From the NCBI GenBank assembly GCA_001642005.1, contig LWCA01000265.1:1-35433 (forward strand): a DNA stretch of 35,433 bases, in the 5' to 3' direction. This DNA comes from Intoshia linei. Taxonomy: Eukaryota; Orthonectida; Rhopaluridae. Below, one piece after another: positions 1 through 10,600 of the stretch. A program made the translations under genes and the position numbers. How positions within the stretch are numbered: the stretch's first letter is position 1; each line of letters starts with the position of its first letter. The notes beneath the pieces were generated by a model. That model worked only from the letters and a program-made list of their open reading frames with translations, ran no database searches and was not told the DNA's origin.

Positions 1-900
1 TAAATGCTCTTGTACCATGTAGGGATAATCATCTTGTTTTTCATCTGTACTATTCATTTTCATTTGATCTAGTCAAGTTTGATCCATTCTATATACGATT
101 ATCATCTAATCTGTAAGTATTTTTAACTACAATTTCAATTACCTTATGTGGTTCAGACATCAGATAACCTTTTAAACACTTTCGCGCAATCCTTACCCAC
201 TACCCGATTTTAAGAGTTTGTGAGTTTTCTTTCTACTAGTTTTATCATTGCCTATCATTATGTTATGATTCTTTTTCACATTACGTCGAATTTCTTCATC
301 TCTACTGGTTTTATTGATTGGGACATTACTTACACTAAATTTAGTGTTAATAGCTGTTCCATGTAGTTCTATAGGTAAATACCCAGTAATAGTATGTGGT
401 GACATTCTATAACTGCCTAGAATTTTTGTAACTGCTTCAGTAATGTTTATACCCTCCTGAACAGCAATTTTCAATCTTTGCTTTAAAATTTTATTGAAAT
501 TTTCCACTTACCCGTTACTTTGTGTATGATAATAAGCAGTAAAACAATGTTGAATATCTATATATTGTAAAAATTGTTTAAATTCTGTTGATGCAAATTG
601 TGTCCATTATCCGAAATAATTTTAAAAGGGATACTTTCTCTTGAAAACACTTTTTTTAAAAATTTTATAGTTAAAGATGCGGTAGGATTAGTAAGCATTT
701 TAACCTCAGGGTATTTGGAGTATAAATCAATTATAACAATTGCATATTTTTTTTCATTATTAGAGAATTCTAATGGCCCAATAGAATCAATTGCTATTGT
801 ATGCAATTTATGTAAAGGGTATTCAATGGATTGTATTGAATTTTTCACAAATTTCTGCATTTCAGCATTTCTTCTATAACTTTTACTTAACATGAATCTG
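1..900 (-). pseudogene. Ty3/Gypsy-type retrotransposon integrase, decayed
   Basis: Two open stretches on the minus strand (893-558 and 507-193) read as consecutive parts of a retroviral-type integrase. The first holds the core start, with IAIDSIGPLEF around the first catalytic Asp and IISDNGHN around the second. The second holds the post-core helix (ENFNKILKQRLKIAV), then YRMSPHTITGYLPIEL, the usual YR.TPH..TG.SP.EL motif. Between them the frame is broken by stops. Weak C-terminal similarity (SEPHKVIEIV, NTYRLDDN) continues towards base 60, also with stops. No protease, reverse transcriptase, RNase H or LTR lies in the window; the rest would lie upstream of the fragment's 5' end and appears deleted. 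It is a dead 5'-truncated copy. The family is certain to the superfamily level only. Confidence 0.85.
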
Positions 901-1522
901 CATTGATACCTTCAACGGATATTACACATACATTTATATTTTATTTTTATATACTTAAAAATTTATAATTTTTTAATGAAAATTCAAAAACCTAAGTTTA
1001 AATTTGAGTTTTGATATAATTTTTTGATTCAATTAAATGTAATTTAAAAATTATGGTAACCATGGCTTTAAATGTAAATTTATTGAATTTTATTTTTAAA
1101 AATATTTTTAGGATTTTAGTATTTTAAATAAACTTTTACTTCGATACAGACATGTATCAATAACGATGATGATGATTCATAATGCTATAATAGTATATTT
1201 ATACCGAAAAATTGATAAAATAATTAATGATTAATTACATTATTCATACTACATTTATTTAATACTATTTATCATTAAAAATTTTTTAATATTAACATTA
1301 ATGACAATATATAGCTGCTAGACATATAATAGACTAGCACATAGAATTAAATTTACGATTTATATGGAAAAATATTTGTTATATGTTTACGAAACAATTT
1401 CTTTTTTTATTATTCGCAGACAAAAAATATCTAATTAATCTTATATGACACCCACAGTGGTGATAAATTATATAATTATTAAAATATTTATAAGATTAAT
1501 TAATATTATATCAAGATTTTAG
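901..1522. other. A/T-rich spacer, no exon recognised
   Basis: This stretch lies between the integrase relic and the first recognisable SPAG16 exon. Missing 5' exons of SPAG16 could lie here or upstream of the window, but no open frame resembling the SPAG16 N-terminus was found. No promoter can be assigned. Confidence 0.5.
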
Positions 1523-4500
1523 TCAAATTGAAAAAAATGTTCTTTTGGAACCAAAAATAAGTCAGATAAATACACGTTATAATTCTTCAATGAGAGAAAA
1601 AATGATGATTCAGATTGAATTGGACAAATCAAAAGAAAAAATTATTGGTTTAGAAAGTGCTCTTAAATCCATTGGGAGCTTTAGAAACACTACCATTTCC
1701 TACGATAAAGGTATTTAATATAATATGATATAATTATAATACACATTGCCCTACTTACCATATATCTTTAAAACTTTTTAAAGACGGAGACCTCGACGAA
1801 ATGGTGTAAAATGATGGGCTTATTTTTCTATTATTTTGCTTATTATTGACCATAAAAAATTATTTTCTTAAATATCATAAGTAATCATTTTGTTAAATTT
1901 AAAATGTCAATTTAAGAGCTTGAAGAAAAGATTAGTGCTATTTTACGCTACTCATTGTTTGCGAAAATTTGTTTAGGGTCTATTTTTCATTGTAAGGTCG
2001 CGTCAAGTCTGGTAGGTTCGGCTCAGTGTGCATACTCGAATACTCGTTACTCGTCAGTGCAATATTAAAGTGGTAACCCCAAATGGGTATATTAAAACTT
2101 TTTTGAGCCATTTGATTAATTACGTTTAAATTTTAAAATAAATATATTTTAAAAACTATTTTTATTATGAATTCTAGTTATAATATCTAATTTAGATAAT
2201 ACTATTGAGGATAAGGAAAAAAATGAAAATATCAAAACCGAAATAAAACACGCTAAAGTACAACTTAATATTAAAAAAAATTTTCTTTTTTTAAAATAAT
2301 ACATACATAATAGGATTCAAAATTCCCTATAGACCATGGTACTAACTTGAAATTGATCAGAGTGCAAAAAATGCCAAATATAATTCGCAGTGGTGGTTTT
2401 AGACAAACTCACCAAATTAAAGAAGCACATGTAAAAGCAATTAGTGGGTATTTATGATAATCAAAAATACTTATCAATATTTTAATATGTGGTTCTTAAG
2501 TGTGATGCGCGAATAACCAAGCATCAATGAAAAATAGGTCATAATCAAAAATATTGTCATTTTTTAAATTTAAATAGGTTTCCATTTTATTGGTTTAAAT
2601 TTTTATATAAGTTATAATATTATTATGAAAATTAAGAAAAAAATGACATTTATCACTTTTTAAAAATCGATATACCCCATAAAATGTGTTTATTAGAGTT
2701 CCCTCATACATTTCTACCAATTTTTTATTATTAAAAATAAAAAAATTTTTTATGACATAATTCGCCCTAATTATAACACAAGAATAGTAATAATACTAGA
2801 TACTATGCATAACCAATTTTTAACTGCATTAAAGTTATCTGAAATTTTACAATTTTGGATGAAAATATTATAGATTGGCTCTTCATCCAACAAAAGATGT
2901 TATTGCGTCCGGTGGAGATGATGGAATTTGGAAATTGTGGTCACTCACAAATTGTGAATTAGTAATGGAAGGAAAGGGTCATAAAGAATGGATATCTTCT
3001 TGTGATTTTCATCCATCGTAAGTATTTACTATTATATTTTTAATTTATTACTGAACTTTAAATGATGTTGTACTCTTAATGTCTCTTTGAATTTCCCGTT
3101 ATCAGCCTAAAATTATATTTTTCACAAACATTTTTGGTAGGTGATTTTTGACTAAGAAACGTATACTTCGCGCTTTAAATTATTGTCTAAATCTACTCAA
3201 ATAAACTATATCAGAATAAAAATTTTTTTTAATTCTAGCACCATAATATGTTTTATATTTTTTATTTTACGTACGTGTTAATTTAATGGTTTTTTTTAAA
3301 AAAATAAGTAAATATTAAATGCCTTTTTCCTTTTTTAAGGAATAACTTTGTGAGATTGAAATTTTTTGTGTATGTTAACGGGAAATAACTGTATTGGTTG
3401 TGGCTTATTTTAAAATTCTAAGATTAATAGCATTTTCATTTAAAATAATGTGTAGTTTGTGGGTTTGACCGTGAAGATGCAAGTTTTTGTGGTTTCAATT
3501 TAGTGTAATGTTTTGATTTCATAAATTTTCCAGATTTTGTGTTTTTATAAATTGTAAGACTTTTATTGGTTAAAAAATGGTTATTAGATGGTTTGGACCG
3601 TGAAGGTGGCAATTTTTGAATATAAAATAGAACTTAAGTTTTATCTTTTTTTATTTTGATTTTTTTCACAACAAAAAATTAATTAACCTCTAATTAAAAA
3701 AATGGAATTGGTGTATTTCAAATTTCTGGAACTGTCACTATTCTAAATAAATGATTACACACACTGAAAGACACACATTTTTAGCTACTTTTTATATATA
3801 CATATGTATATGTAAGTATTATTAACTATTATTTAAGTTAATTATTTATATTAATTGAATGATATCTAGAGGGATGTATCTTGCTACTTCAAGTGGTGAT
3901 AGTTTAATAAAAATATGGGATTTCAAAACGGTAGAATGTATTACCAGCTTTAAAGAACATTTGTCTGTAGGTATGTTAATATATTAAAGTTATTAAAATT
4001 TGTAAATATAAAAAAAATTAAAAATTTTCACTTTTTCGATGCATCCTCTAGATTAGTGTTTCTCAATCTTTTTTCTATTGGGTGAACTTAGAAGAAAATA
4101 GAAAATTTGGCATACGAGCAAAAAATATTAAAAATTTATATTTGTTCGGTTCTCATTAAAAATATTTACAATAGTACAAGATTAACATCAAGTATTAGGT
4201 TTCCAACGAAAAGTTGCAAATTAAAGAATAAAAGTTGTTTCTGTAGAAAAGAATTTTTCATTTAACTAACCCTTTGTGAATTGTGTATAACTCGTTTTCA
4301 CTTTTTCACTGGGCACACATACAATTTGCCTTCCCGCACTGTTTGAGAAGCTCTGATTCAGATAATTTCTTTTTCAAATTTGTTTATTTTAGAATATACA
4401 TTTATAGTATATAACATTTACAATGTACATTTTATGTGGAATAATATAAATTGTATATTGTGGACATTAAATGTATAATATTCATTGTATATGTACGTAA

Positions 4501-7500
4501 TTTTCATATAGTTTGGGACGTCAGCTGGCATAGTTGCGGAGATTTTATAGCCTCAGCATCAATGGATAAAAAAATAAAAATTTGGGACGCACAGAGGTAA
4601 TTTTTAAATTTCACTAAATAAAACTAAAAAATTTGACAAAAAGTTGAGCATTTTGGATAAATGATGTCACACACCCTAACAGATGAAGATTTAATATTCT
4701 GATTCTGATATTTCTACAATGTTAATGATATTAAAAATTGTCCCAGAATTTAACCTTTTTAAATTTCAATGACTCATTTTATATACAAAAAAAACTAATT
4801 TGTATTTTTACCCTGAGGGACTCAATTTCTTAAAATAAAATTGGCGATAAAACATGACTCTTGAAAAATCGTATTGGAATTTGTCTGTTTTCATTCTACG
4901 ATTCTTAATTTTTTAATTAAATTATTAATGTAACTCACAGACGTTCATTTTTATAGGAGTAATGGATTATAATAATTATTATGATATTTTAAAAAAAATT
5001 ATAAGAGGTTATTTTATATTTTAAGAGTTGTCACGAGCTTGATAGGTATTGCTTTGGAAACTACTATCGAACTAAGTTAAATCGTTACAGAGATTAAATT
5101 TAACGCACGTTAAAATTATCCGTTATTCAGTAAATTTTCACTTCATTTTGATAAAATGATGTTTACGTTCACTAATAATAATACTAAATGATCGATAATG
5201 AATAATATTATAATTTAATATTATTGTTAAAAAAGGTTATCCTTATTGTATTTAAAATTTTTCTTGAGGACCAAATAGAATTTCCTGTGGACCACTTTAG
5301 GAACCACTGGGCTAGATGACATAAATATAATTTTTGTGTCATTATTATTTATTTTGAAATGGGTGTGAGCAGACTTATATATTTTTTAATGATTTAATGT
5401 AAAATGTTCAAAATGGCATGCCTTCTACTATATTTTTATTTTTAGTTTAAGATGTCGAAATACATTACGTGGTCATTCTGGATCTGTCAACAGTATAAAT
5501 TTTCTATACGGTTCAAATTGTCTGGTAAGTTCAAGTGCGGATAAAACAATTTCTTTATGGGACGCTAGGACAGTAATTTTAAATTAATAAACACAATTAA
5601 ATTTTATGGAGAATTTAAAAACTTGAGGTCACTGACTATAGTAATATATACTGAAACTAGGTTGACTGTTATGTACTACGTACAAACAGCACCTAGCTTT
5701 GCCTAGGGCACATTTTTATTATACCTAAAAAATAAATTCACGTAGAAAATCTAACTTAAAAACCTACTATTTACTATTATCAATCCTTTAAACGAGTGGT
5801 TCCCCAATTTGTTTCAGGTGGAACCATCATATCACATTATTTTTACTTTAAAGTGAATTATTCCATCTTAATTTTTTGTTAACATTTGCGTAAAGAATTT
5901 TAAAAACAATTGTTATCCCATTTTTTAATTTATAAGACAGAATGTGTGCATAATATTAAAAATAAAGTAAAAAAAGTCCAATCCTAAAAATTGTCATAAA
6001 TAGGAAAAAAAAATTATAAAAACCTATTTTGTCATTTTCAATGTGATGATATATATTCAGTACCAATACTTGAAAATACTAATTATGTATTAATAACACG
6101 GTACAAAATTTTTGGAAAAATTTTAAAAGAGTAGAACGAAATTTAGTTTATGGTTTAGATAACACTGTCAGGATTTGAATGATATTTGTCATTCTATCTG
6201 ATTAGATCGTAATCTTGAGATATTTCATTTTTAAAGTGTATATACAGTAATGTTTCGATTATCTTTACATTTTTTGTAATATTCATAATCTATATAATAA
6301 TATAATATATATACTATAATACTTTATTATAATTATTATATTTATATATTTTTATAATATATAATACTTTATTGATAATCAAATTAGTTATGATCAAGTT
6401 TATTTGTAATCAAAATTATTTATAATCGAGACATTACTGTATAAGGAAATTTATATAATATAAAGAATTAAGTAACATGCAACATTTTTAATGTTGCGAA
6501 ATAGTAATCAATTTTTTATTTATTAATTAATTTTAAACTGTTTTCACCCACAAAAAAAATTTGCAGCTATTTTCTTTGACACAACGTCAAACGTATTATC
6601 ATCCATTAACGAGAGGTAAAATGTACATTAGAGTTAGCAAACGTTTTTATTCGTAGACTTAATCCAATCATTGCAATATAGAATTAACATGGATCTCGAA
6701 ACAATAATAATTTGTAAATTTAATGAATTGTAAAAAGTAAAAATGTTTGTAATCCAATGATTCTTTATGAACCCTAAATATTTCCTGTATACCTCAAGGT
6801 GCATATGGCCAAGTGTGTCGCCACTTAATTTATATTGTTCAGAAAAATTTATAATTCCACTAATATTCAGAATTTTTGTTCCAATACATTTTATGGACAC
6901 GAACATTCCGTAAATGATGCCAATTTTAATTTAAAGGTATTTTATGTAAACTTTAGTCAATAAACTAATAATTATTTTGAAAGGGAACCTCAATAGCATC
7001 ATGCGATTCTTATGGAAATGTGAAAATATGGGACGTTCGTAATTTAGATTCAATTGAAACCATTGAATTTGGACCACATTCAACAAATAGCGTTACATTT
7101 GATCCTACAGGTCATTCATATATATACATACATTCATAATATTCCAGTAAATTAAAAATTCATATATGATATTATATATATAAATTAAATGTCCAATCAG
7201 GTCAAATAATTGTGGCCGCAAGCGACGATGCATCTGTAAAAATGTATGATTTAATGAACTGCAAGGTAATAAGAGTGCTTTCTATATAAATTAGTGATTC
7301 TCATCATGGGTGATTCGTGACTTAATGATTAATAATGAAAGTTTAAGCATAAATGACACATTTTTTTAAAATTAAAAAAAATTTTAAAAATATTATCGAG
7401 AGCATATTTTTTAAATTTAACCCATGGCCAACAAAAAACTCAACCTAAAAAAACTTGAGAGTCACTAACGTGATTATTATATTTAAATTTCCAAATACAT

Positions 7501-7623
7501 TACAAAAAATAGGTAAGTAACTTGATGGGACACTCTGACGCAGTTCAACGTGCAATATTTGATTTGGACGGTAAATTCGTAATTTCAAGTGGAAGCGATC
7601 AAAACATAAAAATATGGTCATAA
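1523..7623 (+). CDS. SPAG16: SPAG16/PF20 ciliary WD40 protein (5' exons missing)
   Basis: Axonemal central-apparatus protein needed for ciliary and flagellar motility. Exons with consistent GT-AG borders and phases: 1523-1710, 2196-2257, 2314-2447, 2874-3017, 3870-3970, 4512-4596, 5446-5572, 6871-6936, 6984-7110, 7201-7265, 7513-7623 (TAA). They encode about 402 residues. The first two exons are a Lys/Glu-rich coiled coil, then the DSKFPID linker. Seven WD40 blades follow, with blade ends GIWKLW, IKIWDF, IKIWDA, ISLWDART, VKIWDV, VKMYDL and IKIWS. Family-specific strings are clear: LHPTKDVIASGGDD, SWHSCGDFIASASMD, SSSADKTISLWDART, FYGHEHSVNDANFNLK, IASCDSYGNVKIWD. Human SPAG16L has about 630 residues, so the N-terminal third is not accounted for. 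The first exon starts mid-codon, so at least one exon precedes it unless translation starts at an internal ATG. Several introns carry transposon copies. Identity is very secure. Confidence 0.95.
3725..3785 (+). repeat. Dispersed repeat family D, fragment
   Basis: This segment (CTAAATAAA, then a run of ACACAC, then GAAAGACACACATTTTT) closely matches the reverse complement of 9055-9115. It lies in the SPAG16 intron before the exon at 3870. It resembles the 5' half of the longer copies at 11.3 and 24.2 kb. Element class unknown. Confidence 0.6.
4054..4355. mobile_element. hAT-type MITE in a SPAG16 intron
   Basis: The left end reads TAGTGTTTCTCAATC and the inverted right end CAGAGCTTCTCAAAC, which resembles the common hAT terminus CAGTGTTTCTCAAAC. 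The flanking 8-mers CTCTAGAT and ATTCAGAT agree at 5 of 8 positions, consistent with an old target duplication. There is no coding capacity, and the element is about 300 bp. Confidence 0.6.
5265..5309. mobile_element. Solitary hAT-like terminus
   Basis: Reading from the right, the sequence is CAGTGGTTCCTAAAGTGG, a typical hAT-MITE end. No matching left terminus was found upstream, so only one end is supported. Confidence 0.35.
5656..6096 (+). repeat. Dispersed repeat family A, copy 1
   Basis: About 440 bp starting ACTAGGTTGACTGTTATG, with GTACGTAC-like and AGGGCACATTTTTATT blocks, a GAGTGGTTCCC block, then GGTGGAACCATCATATCAC. It aligns over its length with 10591-11052, and its first part aligns with 29524-29710. 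It lies in a SPAG16 intron. No reading frame is evident and the class is unknown. Confidence 0.8.
6245..6439. mobile_element. pogo/mariner-type MITE with TA duplication
   Basis: Near-perfect terminal inverted repeats CAGTAATGTTTCGATTAT (left) and CAGTAATGTCTCGATTAT (right, inverted) are each flanked by TA, the target duplication of Tc1/mariner/pogo elements. The 195-bp interior is almost pure A/T with no coding. It lies in the same SPAG16 intron as repeat A copy 1. Confidence 0.85.
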
Positions 7624-7638
7624 TGTAATAGATTGTAC

Positions 7639-7644
7639 AATAAA
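7639..7644 (+). terminator. AATAAA polyadenylation signal, SPAG16
   Basis: AATAAA begins 16 nt after the SPAG16 stop codon, inside the 47-bp gap between two convergent genes. Cleavage would normally fall 10-30 nt further on, i.e. at or inside the end of the opposing Aster reading frame. Confidence 0.6.
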
Positions 7645-7657
7645 CTGATAAAAATAA

Positions 7658-7663
7658 TTTATT
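7658..7663 (-). terminator. AATAAA polyadenylation signal, Aster gene
   Basis: TTTATT on the plus strand reads AATAAA on the minus strand, 8 nt after the Aster stop codon (7671-7673). Cleavage downstream would place the transcript end within or near the last SPAG16 exon. Confidence 0.55.
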
Positions 7664-7670
7664 TAAACAA

Positions 7671-10600
7671 TTAGATGGGTTCATCAATTAAACTAAACAA
7701 TCTCTGGAGGGATAAATTTAACAAGTTTATGGAATCATATGTTTTAATCACCTCTTCTTTGATAAGTTGGAGTTTGGGGTTAGGATTCGGATGAGATGTA
7801 ATAAGATAATTAAAGATATTTTTAATTGACGATAGATTGATTAATTTTTTATCAATATTTTTTTTTCTATAATTAAAATCATTCCACTCATCAGATTCAC
7901 ATAAACCATCTGAACAGGCATGAGGTGTATTTGGATTTAAATTGTTATTTAAATTAAATAAGGAATATATAACATATAGTATAAATAACACGGCAAACAT
8001 TTTGATGAAAGTAATGTGGCTAATTCTGAAAAAGTTGGATAAAAATTCAAATGTAATGTTTTTTGTAAATTTAAACACTGAAATTAGAGTTAATATTAAA
8101 TTAATAAGATAAATTATAACTTTGGTAAATATTTTCACCGGTAGAGCTTTAGCTTTGACCAGTAGAGATGAGCTTTTAACTTTATCATTGTAGGCACTTT
8201 GTTGTTCTTCCAATTCACCCATAAATTTGGTTATTTTTTCAATTACGTTGACTGCTCCCATTTTGAATAAAACAATATCAGTTATGTCTGTAGCCACAGT
8301 TCTACCTGCTTCAGAATAGAAGCTAGCTTGTCGTGCATGTTTAATGCTGGATCTTATTGACGTAATATCGTTTAGTGCGTTTTTAGTTGAACAACTTTCA
8401 TTGATACTTTCATTCGGACTATCACCTTCTGAACAGTTATTTAGTATCCTATCCAGTACAATGTTGTATTTTTTGTCGATTTTTTCATTGTGTAAGTATT
8501 GCTCCAAATTTTTTTCAATTGTATTGAATTTAATCATCATTTCCAAGTTTTCTTTTAGTACATTGAAATTGTGGCGTAATCCTGTTTTAATATTATTTTC
8601 TAATAAAGACCTCATGACGCTAAATAATGATTTCGAGTATTTCACGTATATAGTGACAATCATGTTTGATTTGTTTTCAGATATGTATCTAAAATCATTC
8701 ATTAAATTTAAGATGTCATGTCAAACACAACCTTAACAATTCGAAATAGAATATGTATGTCTGTCTGTTCCACTTGATTTATAAAAATAAGTACTCAAAT
8801 ATCAAAGTAAAAAAAATAAATTATAGGCTCATTTTTTAAGAGTATGAGAAATTTACATCTTCAGTCAAATACACAAATTACTATTACATTATCCATTACT
8901 TTCCAAATTATCTCATTTCATATACAATCTATTTAATAGATTCTATTACAATAAAAACTATATTTTTTTAGCATATCCATATAATTATCATACACTATAA
9001 ACAACCTTAATTAAAAATGTTTATCCTTACTTATACTGGTGTACAAAGTTTCTAAAAATGTGTGTCTTTCTGTGTTTGTAACTATTTATTTAGAAGACTG
9101 ACAATCCTAGAATATTAGTAAATAACCCAAATTTTAATATTTTTTTTTAAACATGATTTAGTTTCCATTTTATTATCTGAAATTGGCATCCTCACGATCA
9201 AGACCATAAACAATCCATTATTTTGAAAAATTAAAAAAAGTAGTCCTAGAATTTAAAAAAATCATGGCTCATACTTTTTCCATTTAACATGAAGGGAAAA
9301 TATCATATAAGAATTAACGCTTCAGGGTCAATATATAATTAAGGGTAATGATAATATATTTAATCACAACTTAATATCTCTTTATGGTAACGAATTTACG
9401 TCAAAGGAATGGTGGAACATGTCAATCAAACGTATTAATGTGATAAAACGATATGATCTCACAAAATGATGGGAAAAGCCTTTATAAACACAGAATTCCA
9501 TTTTTGTAATTTACAAAAAAGAGTAAATTCCTTAAACTTAAATTGAATATTGTTGGAATCTCTCAAATAGATAAATATTTCCATTCCTTTTAATTTTATT
9601 ATTTTATTTTATGATTGAAAATAAACAGTTTATTTAATTTGTCTGTAAAATAAACTTCTATTTTAAAAATATATCCATGATACCAATTTTTAGCAATTAA
9701 TAACAAAAAAACGACGCGATAGAAACTACTCAAAATTTGTGACCATAATTTGATGAATACGTTTATCAAAACAACATAAAAGTTTACAACAAATTCAATA
9801 AAAAACTTTGTTTTTTGATAAATTCACGTCATTTTTTTAAAATTAGGATTACATATTTAAAAACTTAGTTTTAAAAGATTCCTCGTCATATTTTAACCCT
9901 TACGAGACTATGCTGATTTTCAAAATTGAAAGCAAAAAATTTCATTTTTGAAATGTTAAAAAACGCTAAAATTTAAAATTTAAAAGTCATGAAATTTCAA
10001 ATATCATTATTAAGTAAAATACTTAAATTTGGCTTTAATAGTTGGCTTAGAATTAGCAATAAAATATATTTAATTTATAATACGTGATTGTATTTTATTA
10101 GAACATAATTTATTTTATTGTTGACACGATGTACAGTGATCATAAAATTAATTTTAATAAAATAAATATATTGTTTATTTACGTTTATATATTGTTTATT
10201 GTTTTATTAAATGAGCAGTAATTTGTTCATAATTTATATTGGTACCGCCTTATTATGGTTTGTATACAAACCAATGTAAATTTATAAGTGCAGTTTTTGG
10301 CATCTATACATGCAATTGTCTCGTAAGGGTTAAATTCATTTATATATTAAAAATATAAAATAAATTATTAAAAAAATACAAATAATCAAGTTTAAAGTTT
10401 TTAAAACAATATTGTTGCTTAATTATTTTGGTAAATACGCGATAGATGTCTCTGTAATTTTCAGATAATTAATTAATGATCAACCCTTTCACGTTCATAA
10501 TCAAATTTGAGAGAAAATCGTTAAAAAGTTAAAAAATGTTGTTCTGTGTAGTATTTACATCTTCATTTATAATTACATGTATAATGTAAATTGTTATGTA

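Noticed and set aside
598-879. 93-codon plus-strand open frame
   Set aside because: It is the antisense shadow of the integrase fragment on the minus strand.
6567-6615. Possible SPAG16 exon (TTTGCAG acceptor, GAGAG|GTAAAA donor)
   Set aside because: Its phase does not fit the neighbouring exons and its protein does not match the WD40 blade. The exon at 6871-6936 (NTFYGHEHSVNDANFNLK) fits both.
6634-6906. 90-codon minus-strand open frame
   Set aside because: It overlaps the true SPAG16 exon on the opposite strand and resembles nothing.
8344-8736. 130-codon plus-strand open frame
   Set aside because: Antisense to Aster exon 3; its hydrophobic look comes from reading the complement.
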